From the NCBI GenBank assembly GCA_039649115.1, contig JBBWZQ010000072.1:1-34759 (forward strand): a stretch of DNA of 34,759 nt. Reading direction: 5' to 3'. Source of the stretch: DATEJJ01 sp039649115 (lineage in GTDB: Bacteria > Actinomycetota > Actinomycetes > Mycobacteriales > Micromonosporaceae). Position 1 is the stretch's first letter. Every line of letters begins with the position of its first letter. This document shows, piece after piece, positions 15,847 to 23,219 of this stretch. Made by a program: the position numbers and the translations under genes. The notes under the pieces were generated by a model. It searched no databases and was not told the DNA's origin. It saw nothing but the letters and a program-made list of their open reading frames with translations.

Positions 15847-15870
15847 CCGCTCCGTGGCAGAGTAAGTGTC

Positions 15871-16857
15871 ATGGAGTACACAAACCTTGGCCGCACCGGC
15901 CTGACGGTGAGCCGGCTGTGTCTGGGCACCATGAACTTCGGCCCGAAGACGACCGAGCCGGACAGCTTCGCCATCATGGACCGGGCTCTCGAACACGGAA
16001 TCAACTTCTACGACACGGCCAACGTCTACGGCTGGAAGATCGGCGAGGGCGTCACCGAGCAGATCGTCGGCCGCTGGTTCGCCCAGGGCGGGGGCCGGCG
16101 GGAGAAGGTCGTGCTCGCCACGAAGGTGTACGGCAAGATGGCGGACTGGCCGAACGGCCAGGGGCTGTCCGCGCGCCACATCATCCAGGCCGCCGACGAG
16201 TCGCTGCGCCGGCTGCAAACCGACTGGATCGACCTGTACCAGATGCACCACGTGGACCGCTCCACGCCCTGGGAGGAGATCTGGCAGGCGATGGAGATCC
16301 TGGTCACCCAGGGCAAGGTGCGCTACGTCGGCTCGTCCAACTTCGCCGGCTGGCACCTCGCCCAGGCCCAGGCCGCCGCCGCTTCGCGCAACTTCCTCGG
16401 CCTGGTCTCCGAACAGTGCATCTACAACCTGCTCGTCCGGCACGTGGAACTCGAGGTGATTCCCGCCGCCATCGGGTACGGGATCGGGATCATCCCGTGG
16501 TCGCCCCTGAACGGCGGGCTGCTGTCCGGCGCGCTGCGCAAGCAGCGGGAGGGCAGCGGGTCGCGCTCGGTGGAGGGCCGCTCCAGCGAGGGCCTGGCGG
16601 AGCACCGCGACGCGGTGGAGGCCTACGAGAAGCTCGCCGCCGAGCTCGGGCAGGACCCGGCGAACGTGGCGCTGGCCTGGCTGCTGAGCCGGCCCGGGGT
16701 GACCGGGCCGATCATCGGCCCGCGCACCATCGACCAGGTCGACGGAGCCATGGCGGCGCTCGACATCACACTGGACGGCGCGACGCTGGCCCGGCTCGAC
16801 GAGCTGTTCCCGCCGATCGGTCACGGCGGTCCCGGCCCGGAAGCCTGGGCCTGGTAG
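15871..16857 (+). CDS. Aldo/keto reductase
   Basis: 328 residues, a cytoplasmic NADPH-dependent oxidoreductase of the (beta/alpha)8 AKR superfamily. The catalytic residues are visible in FYDTANVYG (Asp and Tyr), VLATKVYGK (Lys) and YQMHHVDRS (His). The NADPH-binding end shows GPIIGPRTIDQVDGAMAALD. The form resembles the YajO/YghZ-like branch, with a glycine/serine-rich loop (about 225-250) after PWSPLNGGLLSGALR. Start ATG 15871 is preceded by only 24 bases after sepH and no good ribosome-binding site, so it is either weakly translated or coupled. The substrate cannot be told. It converges with thpR, 20 bases apart. Confidence 0.92.
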   Translation: MEYTNLGRTGLTVSRLCLGTMNFGPKTTEPDSFAIMDRALEHGINFYDTANVYGWKIGEGVTEQIVGRWFAQGGGRREKVVLATKVYGKMADWPNGQGLSARHIIQAADESLRRLQTDWIDLYQMHHVDRSTPWEEIWQAMEILVTQGKVRYVGSSNFAGWHLAQAQAAAASRNFLGLVSEQCIYNLLVRHVELEVIPAAIGYGIGIIPWSPLNGGLLSGALRKQREGSGSRSVEGRSSEGLAEHRDAVEAYEKLAAELGQDPANVALAWLLSRPGVTGPIIGPRTIDQVDGAMAALDITLDGATLARLDELFPPIGHGGPGPEAWAW

Positions 16858-16877
16858 TCCGTGCCGGATCAGGCGGG

Positions 16878-17447
16878 TCAGGTGAGCGCGACGGTGTGCA
16901 GCGTCTCGTACCTCGGGTGCGGCCCGGGGTAGCTGCGCACCAGTCGCGCCGACTCGACGGTCCACTCCGGACCCCGGTAGTCAGCCAGTGCCGCCAGGTC
17001 GGCGCCGATCGCCTCGGCCGGTAGCCGGTCACCGGGGCGGGCCAGGGTCAGGTGCGGGCGCAGGGGCTTGTCGTCGTACGGCAGCCGGCCCCGGCGCAGT
17101 TCCCGGCGCAACGTCTGCGCCAGCGCCTTGAGTTCGGCGACCTGTCCGCCCAGCCCGGTCCACAAGATGGTGAACTTGCCGCGGCCGAACCGCCCACCAC
17201 CCGCGACGTGCAGGACCGGCCCGCGCTCCACCCGGCCGGCGGCACGGTCGAGCGCGGCGGCGGCGGCGTCGGCGGCCGGGTCCGGTACGTCGCCGAGAAA
17301 GGCGAGCGTGACGTGCCAGAGCGGGCGGGCCGCCAACCGGGTGTTGATGCCCCGTCCGGCGGCGCGTGCGATCTCCAGTTGATCGACTGTCGCGCCGAGG
17401 TGGTCGAGGGCCGCGGCCGGCGGATACACCGCCACAAACAACCTCAA
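16878..17447 (-). CDS. thpR: RNA 2',3'-cyclic phosphodiesterase (2H/LigT family)
   Basis: 189 residues of the 2H phosphoesterase family. The two HxT motifs are plain: HVTLAFLGDV near 45 and HLTLARPG near 130. The protein opens cyclic phosphates on RNA ends; the physiological role in bacteria is not settled. The N-terminus MRLFVAVYPP is the family standard, and it is reached only from a TTG codon at 17445-17447. That TTG overlaps the TGA of the upstream membrane-protein gene (TTGA), so translation is presumably by coupling or re-initiation. CAGGG upstream could act as a weak ribosome-binding site. Confidence 0.9.
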   Translation of the reverse strand: MRLFVAVYPPAAALDHLGATVDQLEIARAAGRGINTRLAARPLWHVTLAFLGDVPDPAADAAAAALDRAAGRVERGPVLHVAGGGRFGRGKFTILWTGLGGQVAELKALAQTLRRELRRGRLPYDDKPLRPHLTLARPGDRLPAEAIGADLAALADYRGPEWTVESARLVRSYPGPHPRYETLHTVALT

Positions 17448-17950
17448 TACTGGCCCTGCTGACCTTGGTGGCGCTGTGCCCCGCCGCCGTCCAGCCGCAG
17501 GCCGGCCGCGAGCAGCATCCCCTCGACGCGCAGCCGCTCGATCTCCAGGTCGAGCCCGGTCACCTCGTCCAAGTGCTCCTGGATCTCCAGCTCCTGGCAG
17601 GCGACGGCGAGCCGGTTGTCATATGCGGCGGACACAGCGTTGAACCATACCGTTGAACGGGTGGCGACGCCGGTGCGCTGCTGGCTCAACCGGCGCAGGT
17701 CGGCGGCGAGTTTCTCGATCGGCGGGCCGACGGGTGTGACCCGCTCGGGGACCAGCACCCGGGTCAGGCCCCGGGCCAGCCCGGCCCGCGACGCCAGCCG
17801 GCGCTCGGCCCAGCGCAGCCGCATCCGGCGCCAGCGCAGGCCGACGGGGTGGAGCACGGCGTCGGCGGTGATCAGCAGGGCTATGACGCACGGCAGGCAG
17901 ACCAGTGCCAACAGCACCAGCGTCACGACAAGGCCGTGCAACACCGCCAC
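17444..17950 (-). CDS. Small membrane protein of unknown function
   Basis: 168 residues, not recognised. One or two closely spaced hydrophobic helices at about 5-30 (LVVTLVLLALVCLPCVIALLI) are followed by a strongly basic stretch (RWRRMRLRWAERRLASR), suggesting an inside C-terminus by the positive-inside rule. The rest is predicted helical, possibly coiled, including LAVACQELEIQEHLDEVTGLDLEIERL, and the end is glutamine/glycine-rich (HQGQQGQY). GTG at 17950 has GGAG only three bases away; GTG at 17944 is nine bases away and may be the real start. Its stop overlaps the thpR start by four bases. Confidence 0.7.
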   Translation of the reverse strand: MAVLHGLVVTLVLLALVCLPCVIALLITADAVLHPVGLRWRRMRLRWAERRLASRAGLARGLTRVLVPERVTPVGPPIEKLAADLRRLSQQRTGVATRSTVWFNAVSAAYDNRLAVACQELEIQEHLDEVTGLDLEIERLRVEGMLLAAGLRLDGGGAQRHQGQQGQY

Positions 17951-18019
17951 AGACTCCGAGGCTAGGACGATCAGGCAGCGACTACCAGCAATTTCCTACA
18001 CCGACGAGTACCGGTGGCA

Positions 18020-18775
18020 CTACTGAGTGGCGTCAAGGAGCAATCTGCGCAAACCGGCCACCAGGTCGCGGTCGCCCGAGACGGTGACCCGCTCGTCGCC
18101 CACCCGCCGCCAGAGCCAGAGCAGCACCGACTCGGGATCGCCACCGACCCGGGCCGCCGCGTCACCCGCCGGCGACGCCGCCGGTGTGGGCCGCACCGTC
18201 ACGCCGTCCTTCGCGGCCCGCACCAGCCAGGCATCGCCGCCCGCGGTCACCAGCACCGGCGGCGTCGGGTGATCCGGCAGGCCGGCGAACTCCTCGGGCC
18301 AGCGCTGCGACCCGTAGCGCAGGAAGCACTCGAGCACCTCCGAGATCCCGTCGAGCGCGAGGTCGGCCGGGATCGGACCGGCCGGGCCCCGGGCCAGCTC
18401 GGCGTCGACGCGGTGGATGACCGTCTCCTGCGCCATCCGGCGGATCCAGAACCCGACCGTCTGGTCCGGCTCGTACCAGGTCACGGTGGCCGAGCCCGGA
18501 TCACGGGCGGCGAACTCGGCGGCCAGCCCCGCACCGGCGCGGTCCAGGCGCTCCAGCGGCGGCTCCTGCCCCCGGTCGGGCGGCCACGGCTGCGGGAACT
18601 CCCCCCGGCGCATGCACTCGGTCTTGTGCAGGTAGACCTCGGCCACGTGGTGCACCAGATCCGCCACCGTCCACTCCGGACAGGTGGGTACCGGCGCGCC
18701 GAGGTTGTCCCCGGCGGCCTCGCGCAGCCCGGCGGCGTCCGTCTCCAGGCAGGTCAGCAGGCGTGCGAACTCCAT
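18020..18775 (-). CDS. Maleylpyruvate isomerase family (mycothiol-dependent/DinB-fold) protein
   Basis: 251 residues. The N-terminal MDMPI-type four-helix domain is shown by CPEWTVADLVHHVAEVYLHK and by RMAQETVIHRVDAE, which supply the His, Glu and His expected to bind a metal. The C-terminal small domain ends in SVLLWLWRRVGDERVTVSGD, also typical. Family members use mycothiol as a cofactor for isomerase or transferase reactions, or only share the fold; the substrate is unknown. ATG at 18775 is 30 bases from the MFS gene stop on the same strand, so it may be the last member of the MarR-MFS transcript. Confidence 0.85.
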   Translation of the reverse strand: MEFARLLTCLETDAAGLREAAGDNLGAPVPTCPEWTVADLVHHVAEVYLHKTECMRRGEFPQPWPPDRGQEPPLERLDRAGAGLAAEFAARDPGSATVTWYEPDQTVGFWIRRMAQETVIHRVDAELARGPAGPIPADLALDGISEVLECFLRYGSQRWPEEFAGLPDHPTPPVLVTAGGDAWLVRAAKDGVTVRPTPAASPAGDAAARVGGDPESVLLWLWRRVGDERVTVSGDRDLVAGLRRLLLDATQ

Positions 18776-18805
18776 ACGGGCACCCTGCCACAGGGGTCTG
18801 ACAAG

Positions 18806-20140
18806 TTACGCCGCGTGCCGCATCACGACCGGCTCCGCGGGTGTCGCGGGCAGCGCGACCGGGTCCACCACCACGTAGAACCTCGGCGAGGGGCGGACCC
18901 GCATCCGGACCCGGCCGCCCGCCATGCGCAGCCGCACGACCAGCGCACCGGCCGCCACGAGCAGCGAGACGAGGCCGCCCAGCCAGATGCTCGACCGGGG
19001 TCCGAAGGTCTGGGACAGCCACCCGATCAACGGCGCGCCCAGCGGGTTGGTACCGAGGAAGACCATGATGTACAGGGCCATCACCCGGCCGCGTACCTCC
19101 GGATCGGCGCCGAGCTGCACGCGCTGGTTGGCCGCCTGCGCGAGGGACATCATGAAAAAGCCGGTCGGCACCAGCAGCAGCGCCACGACGACGTAGTCCG
19201 GGCCCAGCCCCACCAGCGTCTCCAGCAGCCCGAAGCCGACGCCGGCACCGAGCACCAGCCACACCGACGGGCGCGAGCGGCGGCCGGCGCCGGCCAGCGC
19301 ACCGGCCAGCGCGCCCAGCGCGAGCGCGGTGGTGAGCAGCCCGAAGGTGGCCGCGCTGGTGTGGAACACGGTCTTGGCCAGCAGCGCCAGGGTGAGCTGG
19401 AAGTTGAAGCCGAGCATGCCGATCACCAGCATCAGGGCCATCGGCAGGATCAGGTCGCCGCGGCGGAACACGTACCGCAGCCCGTCGATCACGCGGGCGT
19501 CCCGGGCCCTGACCGGGCCCTCGGCCAGCCCGTCGCGGTGCAGCTCGGACACGTTCATCAGGCTCAGCGCGACCAGCGGGCCGAGGTAGGAGACCGCGTT
19601 GACCAGGAACGCGGGGCCGGTACCCAGAGTCGCGATCGCCACCCCGCCCACCGCCGGGCCGATCACCCGTGCGGTGTTGAAGGCGGCCGAGGCGAGCGAC
19701 AGCGCGTTGGGCAGCAGCCGCGCGTCGACCATCTCCGAGGCGAACGCCTGCCGGGCCGGCGTCTCGATCGCGCTCACCGTGCCCCAGAGCGCCGCGAACA
19801 CGAACACCTGCCAGAGGGTGACCCGGCCGCTGACGACCAGGACGCCCATCGCGGCGGCCAGCACCAGCCAGGCGAGGTTGACGATCAGCAGCAGTACCCG
19901 CTTGTCGAAGCGGTCCGCGAGCTTGCCCGCGTACAGGGACAGCAGCAGGATCGGCGTGAACTGCAGCGCGGTCACCCAGCCCAGGGCGGTACCCGAGTCG
20001 TGCGACAGCTGCAGCACCAACCAGTCCTGGGCGGTGATCTGCACCCAGCCGAAGATCAGCGAGATCAGCTGACCGACGCTGAAGAGCCGGTAGTTGCGTA
20101 CTCGTAGTGATCGAAATGTGGTGCTGAACCGTGCGCGCAC
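18806..20140 (-). CDS. MFS transporter controlled by the adjacent MarR regulator
   Basis: 444 residues, about 12 transmembrane segments, of the MFS_3/EntS-like exporter group. It starts with RSLRVRNYRLFSVGQLISL; the motif-A loop is YAGKLADRFDKRVLLL, and SAIETPARQAFASEMV follows in segment four. The last 40 residues, after VVRLRMAGGRVRMRVRPSPR, are polar and lie beyond the membrane part. GTG at 20140 is the start in use; GGGGAGG lies somewhat far upstream (about 13 bases). The MarR gene ends 58 bases upstream on the same strand, so both should be transcribed from the operator-covered promoter near 20700. The expected role is efflux of the ligand sensed by MarR. Confidence 0.9.
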   Translation of the reverse strand: MRARFSTTFRSLRVRNYRLFSVGQLISLIFGWVQITAQDWLVLQLSHDSGTALGWVTALQFTPILLLSLYAGKLADRFDKRVLLLIVNLAWLVLAAAMGVLVVSGRVTLWQVFVFAALWGTVSAIETPARQAFASEMVDARLLPNALSLASAAFNTARVIGPAVGGVAIATLGTGPAFLVNAVSYLGPLVALSLMNVSELHRDGLAEGPVRARDARVIDGLRYVFRRGDLILPMALMLVIGMLGFNFQLTLALLAKTVFHTSAATFGLLTTALALGALAGALAGAGRRSRPSVWLVLGAGVGFGLLETLVGLGPDYVVVALLLVPTGFFMMSLAQAANQRVQLGADPEVRGRVMALYIMVFLGTNPLGAPLIGWLSQTFGPRSSIWLGGLVSLLVAAGALVVRLRMAGGRVRMRVRPSPRFYVVVDPVALPATPAEPVVMRHAA

Positions 20141-20198
20141 GCCGTCCGCTCGCCTCCCCAGGCGTAGAAACTCCTCCTAGCGGTGAGCGGAGCGGACG

Positions 20199-20654
20199 TC
20201 AGCCACTCGTGCGCGATACCCGGTTCAGAATCTCCGCGGCGCGGGCCAGCACCTCGCGCTCGCCGGCCGGCAGGCCGGCCAGCACGCGGGTGAGCCACTG
20301 GTCCTTGGCGCGCCGCTGTCCGACGATCACCGCGCGCCCCGCCTCGGTCGCGGACAGGATGACCTGCCGCCCGTCGGTGGGGTGCGGGGTCCGCTGGAGC
20401 AGCCCCCGCTCCTCCAGCCTGGCCAGTACCTTCGTCATGGTCGGGGGCGCGACGCGCTCCGCCTCGGCGAGTTCCCGCGGCGTCAGCGCGCCGGCCAGCT
20501 CCAGGCTGGTGAGCACGGAGATCTGATTCTGGGTCAGCTCCCCGACCGGCCGCGTCTGCCGCAGCCGGCGGTTGAGCCGGGTGATGGCGTCGCCGAGCTG
20601 GACCGAGATCTGCGCGGCGGTGGTGGCCCGCCGGACAGAAGATCGCTCTGACAT
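20199..20654 (-). CDS. MarR family transcriptional regulator
   Basis: 151 residues from ATG 20654 (MSERSSVRRATTAAQ). The winged helix-turn-helix is clear: LTQNQISVLTSLELAGALTPRELAE, then RVAPPTMTKVLARLEERGLLQR, with wing HPTDGRQVILSATEAGRA. Upstream in-frame starts exist at ATG 20663 and GTG 20675. The GTG is only two bases from the likely -10 (TAATAA, 20678-20683 on the minus strand), so transcripts starting near 20671 would not contain it. A GGA lies eight bases before ATG 20654. It probably represses itself and the MFS gene by binding the tandem dyads over the promoter. Confidence 0.9.
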   Translation of the reverse strand: MSERSSVRRATTAAQISVQLGDAITRLNRRLRQTRPVGELTQNQISVLTSLELAGALTPRELAEAERVAPPTMTKVLARLEERGLLQRTPHPTDGRQVILSATEAGRAVIVGQRRAKDQWLTRVLAGLPAGEREVLARAAEILNRVSRTSG

Positions 20655-20677
20655 GACTGCCATCCGTTCCGTCACGG

Positions 20678-20706
20678 TTATTAGCCTAGCTAATAAGCCT
20701 GGCTAA
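20678..20706 (-). promoter_or_regulatory. Promoter with tandem MarR-type operator
   Basis: Two adjacent 13-base dyads, TTAGCCTAGCTAA (20681-20693) and TAAGCCTGGCTAA (20694-20706), match at 11 of 13. Each has the form TTAGC-nnn-GCTAA, the first exactly and the second with one change. On the minus strand the same stretch reads TTAGCC (20701-20706) and TAATAA (20678-20683) with a 17-base spacer, so the operator covers the promoter from -35 to -10. The outer bases also form a 19-base near-palindrome at 20678-20696. Confidence 0.7.
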
Positions 20707-20809
20707 CGACATCCCAATATGACCCGGCTCACGTTCGCCCGTGCTCCCACTGTAGGCGGGAGATCCGCGCACCGCCGTTCCCGCGGATCGGGGTGCCCGC
20801 CGCCGGGGC

Positions 20810-20815
20810 TACGCT
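20810..20815 (+). promoter_or_regulatory. Candidate -10 of a leaderless transcript for the DUF2530 gene
   Basis: TACGCT fits the TANNNT -10 of actinobacteria and ends six bases before ATG 20822, with no ribosome-binding site in between. That spacing would place the RNA start at or next to the A of ATG. Confidence 0.4.
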
Positions 20816-20821
20816 CGTGGC

Positions 20822-21058
20822 ATGCCTGACCAGCCGGCGCGCCCGCGGCCCGAGCCGTTGGACCCGCCCATGGTGCCCTTCGCCGTGGCCGGCATCGTCG
20901 CGTGGGCGGTCGCCGGGCTGGTCCTGCTGCCCTTCCACGGCTGGCTGTCCAGCCACCACCACACGAACTGGTTGTGGACCTGCCTGACCGGCTTCCTGCT
21001 GGGCTTCGTCGGGCTCGCCGTGATGCTGCGCCGGGACGCACGCCGCGGCCGCCGGTGA
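20822..21058 (+). CDS. DUF2530 small membrane protein
   Basis: 78 residues. A proline-rich start (PDQPARPRPEPLDPP) leads to two transmembrane helices, MVPFAVAGIVAWAVAGLVLLP and WTCLTGFLLGFVGLAVML, joined by a short loop with a histidine cluster (SSHHHTNW), and an arginine-rich end RRDARRGRR that should be cytoplasmic. This is the pattern of the actinobacterial DUF2530 family, whose function is unknown. It is transcribed divergently from the MarR gene and convergently with the GGDEF-EAL gene (18 bases between stops). The start looks leaderless. Confidence 0.85.
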   Translation: MPDQPARPRPEPLDPPMVPFAVAGIVAWAVAGLVLLPFHGWLSSHHHTNWLWTCLTGFLLGFVGLAVMLRRDARRGRR

Positions 21059-21076
21059 CGGCGGGACGAGGCGCGC

Positions 21077-23038
21077 TCAGCTGATCTCGAGGATGTGCCG
21101 CACCGGCCGGCCGGCGAGCCAGGCGGTGATCGCCGGGGCCGGCTGCGGGCGGGACAGGTGATAGCCCTGCACGATGTCGCAGCCCATGTCGACCAGCGCG
21201 GCCGAGGTGCGCTCGTCCTCCACGCCTTCGGCCACGACCTCCAGATCCAGGGCATGCGCCATCTGCAGGACCGCGCGGACGATCGCCTTGTTGCCGTGCG
21301 AGGACTCCATGGCCGTGACGAAGCACCGATCGATCTTCAGTTCGTTCAACGGGATCTTCTGCAGGTACGCCATGGACGCGTAGCCGGTGCCGAAATCGTC
21401 GATGGACAACCGGATGCCGAGCTCCTGCAGGCGGCCCAGGACGGTGACGACCCGGTCCGGATCGACGATGAGGGCGCCCTCGGTGATCTCGAACGTCAGG
21501 TTCCCCCGCGCCGCCTCGTGCTCCGCCAGTACGGCCGCGACACGGTCCACAAAGGACGGCTCCAGCAGGCACTGGGTGGCGATGTTCACCGCGATCGGTA
21601 CCACCATCCCCTGGCGGCGCCACTCGTCGTGCTGCTCCAGCCCGCGGCGCAGCACATAGTCGGTGAGCGGGTGGATCAGCGCGCTGTCCGCGGCCAGGTC
21701 GATGAACTCGCCCGGCCCGAGCAGCCCGCGCACCGGGTGCTGCCAGCGCACCAGCGCCTCGACTCCGCACGTCTCGCCACCCGTGGCGAAGGCCTTCGGC
21801 TGGTAGTGCAGCACCAGCTCGCGGTTGTCGATGGCACGGTGCAACTCGCCCAGCAGGTTCAGCCGCCCCGAGTCGTGCTGGCCGACCTCCGGGTTGTACA
21901 GGGCGACACCCAGGTGACCGCGCTTGGCCGCGTACATCGCGATGTCGGCGTGCTGGAGCAGTTCCATCTCGTTCGCGCTGTGCAGCGGGTACAGGGCCAC
22001 ACCCAGGCTGCCGCTGACGTCGACCGTGACGCCGTCCAGGTCGGCCGGGCGCTGCAGGGCATCGAGCAGCCGCTCCGCCACCTCCACCGCGTCCTGCGCC
22101 GAGCCGATCCTGGGCAGCACCACGGCGAACTCGTCACCGCCGAGGCGGGCGACCGTGTCGGAGTCGCGCACCGCACTCGTCAGCCGGCAGGCGACCTCCT
22201 TCAGCAACAGGTCACCGTGGTGGTGGCCGAGCGTGTCGTTGATTTCCTTGAACCTGTTGAGATCCAGCAGGAGCAGGGCGGTGGTGTCGCCGTGTCGCTG
22301 GGCGAGCTTCAGCGCCTGGCCGACCCGGTCGTTGAGCAGGACACGGTTGCCGAGTCCGGTCAGCGCGTCGTGCAGCGACCGGTAGCTGCTCTCCACGGCC
22401 TGGCGCTCCACCCGCCGCTGGTGCGCCAGCAGGATGATCGCGCAGAGGATCAGCAGCAGGAAGTCGACGGTCAGCGCCACCGTCGCGGCCATCCGGAGGC
22501 GGTGGTTGGCCTGGTCTACCTGCCGGAGGTAGTCGGCCAGTTCGAGTTGATGCCGGACGATGCTGGCTTCCACCTGTTTGCGCAGCGACGCCGCGCCGAG
22601 ACCCACCTGCTGGCTCAGGGCCGACACCTGTCCGGGCCGGCCCGCATTGGCGGCGTCGAGCAGCCGGCGCAGGGTCTGGGTGTACGAGCCGTACATGTCA
22701 CGGAACGCCGCCACGGCACTCGCGTCCGCCGGGCTGCCGTGTGCGGCGAGCCAGTCCAGGTGTGGCTGTGCCGCGTTGATGGCCGAGACGAGCGGCGTAC
22801 GGCCGGCGGCGCTCCCGGCCCGCAGGTAGTCGTTGAACGCCTCGCTCTCGATCTCCAGATCGTGGGACACCCGGGCCCAGGTGCCACTGACCTCGTCCAT
22901 GGTGCCGACATGGGAGGTGGCCCGGCCGGTGCTGTTGGTGCCCCAGAGCGCCAGTGCGGCCAGGGTGGCGAGGCCGATCGTCAAGGAGACCACCGCCGCG
23001 CGCGCCAGACCCTTGCTGCGCAGGATGCTCACGCGCAC
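21077..23038 (-). CDS. Membrane-bound GGDEF-EAL protein (diguanylate cyclase/phosphodiesterase)
   Basis: 653 residues. Order: transmembrane helix at about 12-32, an external helical sensor region of about 150 residues, a second helix at about 183-206, a GGDEF domain and a C-terminal EAL domain. Both active sites look intact. GGDEF is at 300-304 with RDSD, an RxxD inhibitory site, five residues before it. The EAL side has VEALVRW, VNIATQ, FEITEGA, IDDFGTGY, LKIDRCF, VAEGVE and QGYHLSRP. It could therefore make and degrade c-di-GMP; which dominates cannot be read from sequence. No HAMP or PAS domain is seen. GTG 23038 is preferred, just after AGGTGG; the frame is open to GTG 23074. The adjacent divergent gene encodes a secreted sugar-binding-type protein. 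Confidence 0.93.
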   Translation of the reverse strand: MRVSILRSKGLARAAVVSLTIGLATLAALALWGTNSTGRATSHVGTMDEVSGTWARVSHDLEIESEAFNDYLRAGSAAGRTPLVSAINAAQPHLDWLAAHGSPADASAVAAFRDMYGSYTQTLRRLLDAANAGRPGQVSALSQQVGLGAASLRKQVEASIVRHQLELADYLRQVDQANHRLRMAATVALTVDFLLLILCAIILLAHQRRVERQAVESSYRSLHDALTGLGNRVLLNDRVGQALKLAQRHGDTTALLLLDLNRFKEINDTLGHHHGDLLLKEVACRLTSAVRDSDTVARLGGDEFAVVLPRIGSAQDAVEVAERLLDALQRPADLDGVTVDVSGSLGVALYPLHSANEMELLQHADIAMYAAKRGHLGVALYNPEVGQHDSGRLNLLGELHRAIDNRELVLHYQPKAFATGGETCGVEALVRWQHPVRGLLGPGEFIDLAADSALIHPLTDYVLRRGLEQHDEWRRQGMVVPIAVNIATQCLLEPSFVDRVAAVLAEHEAARGNLTFEITEGALIVDPDRVVTVLGRLQELGIRLSIDDFGTGYASMAYLQKIPLNELKIDRCFVTAMESSHGNKAIVRAVLQMAHALDLEVVAEGVEDERTSAALVDMGCDIVQGYHLSRPQPAPAITAWLAGRPVRHILEIS

Positions 23039-23106
23039 GCCTACCACCTGCCTTCCCCGGACGAGGCAACCCACGAGGACGGACGACGCCCGTCACTCGT
23101 ACTCAT

Positions 23107-23170
23107 CGGGTGTCAGGAGGACGTCTTTAGCGCCGAGCCGGCCAGCGGCCTTTTCCTTGGTTGGCACCCG
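23107..23170 (+). other. Foldable leader in front of the binding-protein gene
   Basis: CGGGTGTCA (23107-23115) can pair with TGGCACCCG (23162-23170) as nine consecutive RNA pairs, including one G-U, enclosing 46 bases. Inside and beside it are further complementary GC-rich pieces (GCCGG/CCGGC types). It ends about 50 bases before ATG 23220. I do not recognise a known riboswitch; the conserved bases of c-di-GMP-I aptamers are not evident. It could also be a DNA-level feature of the divergent promoter. Confidence 0.3.
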
Positions 23171-23219
23171 GCCGGCCCGATAGGCGGTAGACAGCTTTTC
23201 CGGCAACGGAGGACTCAGG

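Noticed and set aside
15421..16965. Long open frame (514 residues) on the minus strand over sepH and the aldo/keto reductase gene
   Set aside because: Its translation is low-complexity Arg/Gly/Ala/Pro without any domain, and both plus-strand genes under it are clearly recognised; it is a shadow of GC-rich coding DNA.
18781..18797. Small hairpin CCCTG-CCA-CAGGG between the MFS and MDMPI genes
   Set aside because: Only five pairs with a three-base loop, too weak to call a terminator.
18014..20107. 697-residue plus-strand open frame over the MDMPI and MFS genes
   Set aside because: Composition is His/Gln/Arg/Gly-rich as in other antisense frames; the minus-strand proteins are well-defined families.
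23107..23219. Known c-di-GMP riboswitch in front of the binding-protein gene
   Set aside because: The conserved core bases of class I aptamers are not evident; only a foldable leader can be claimed.
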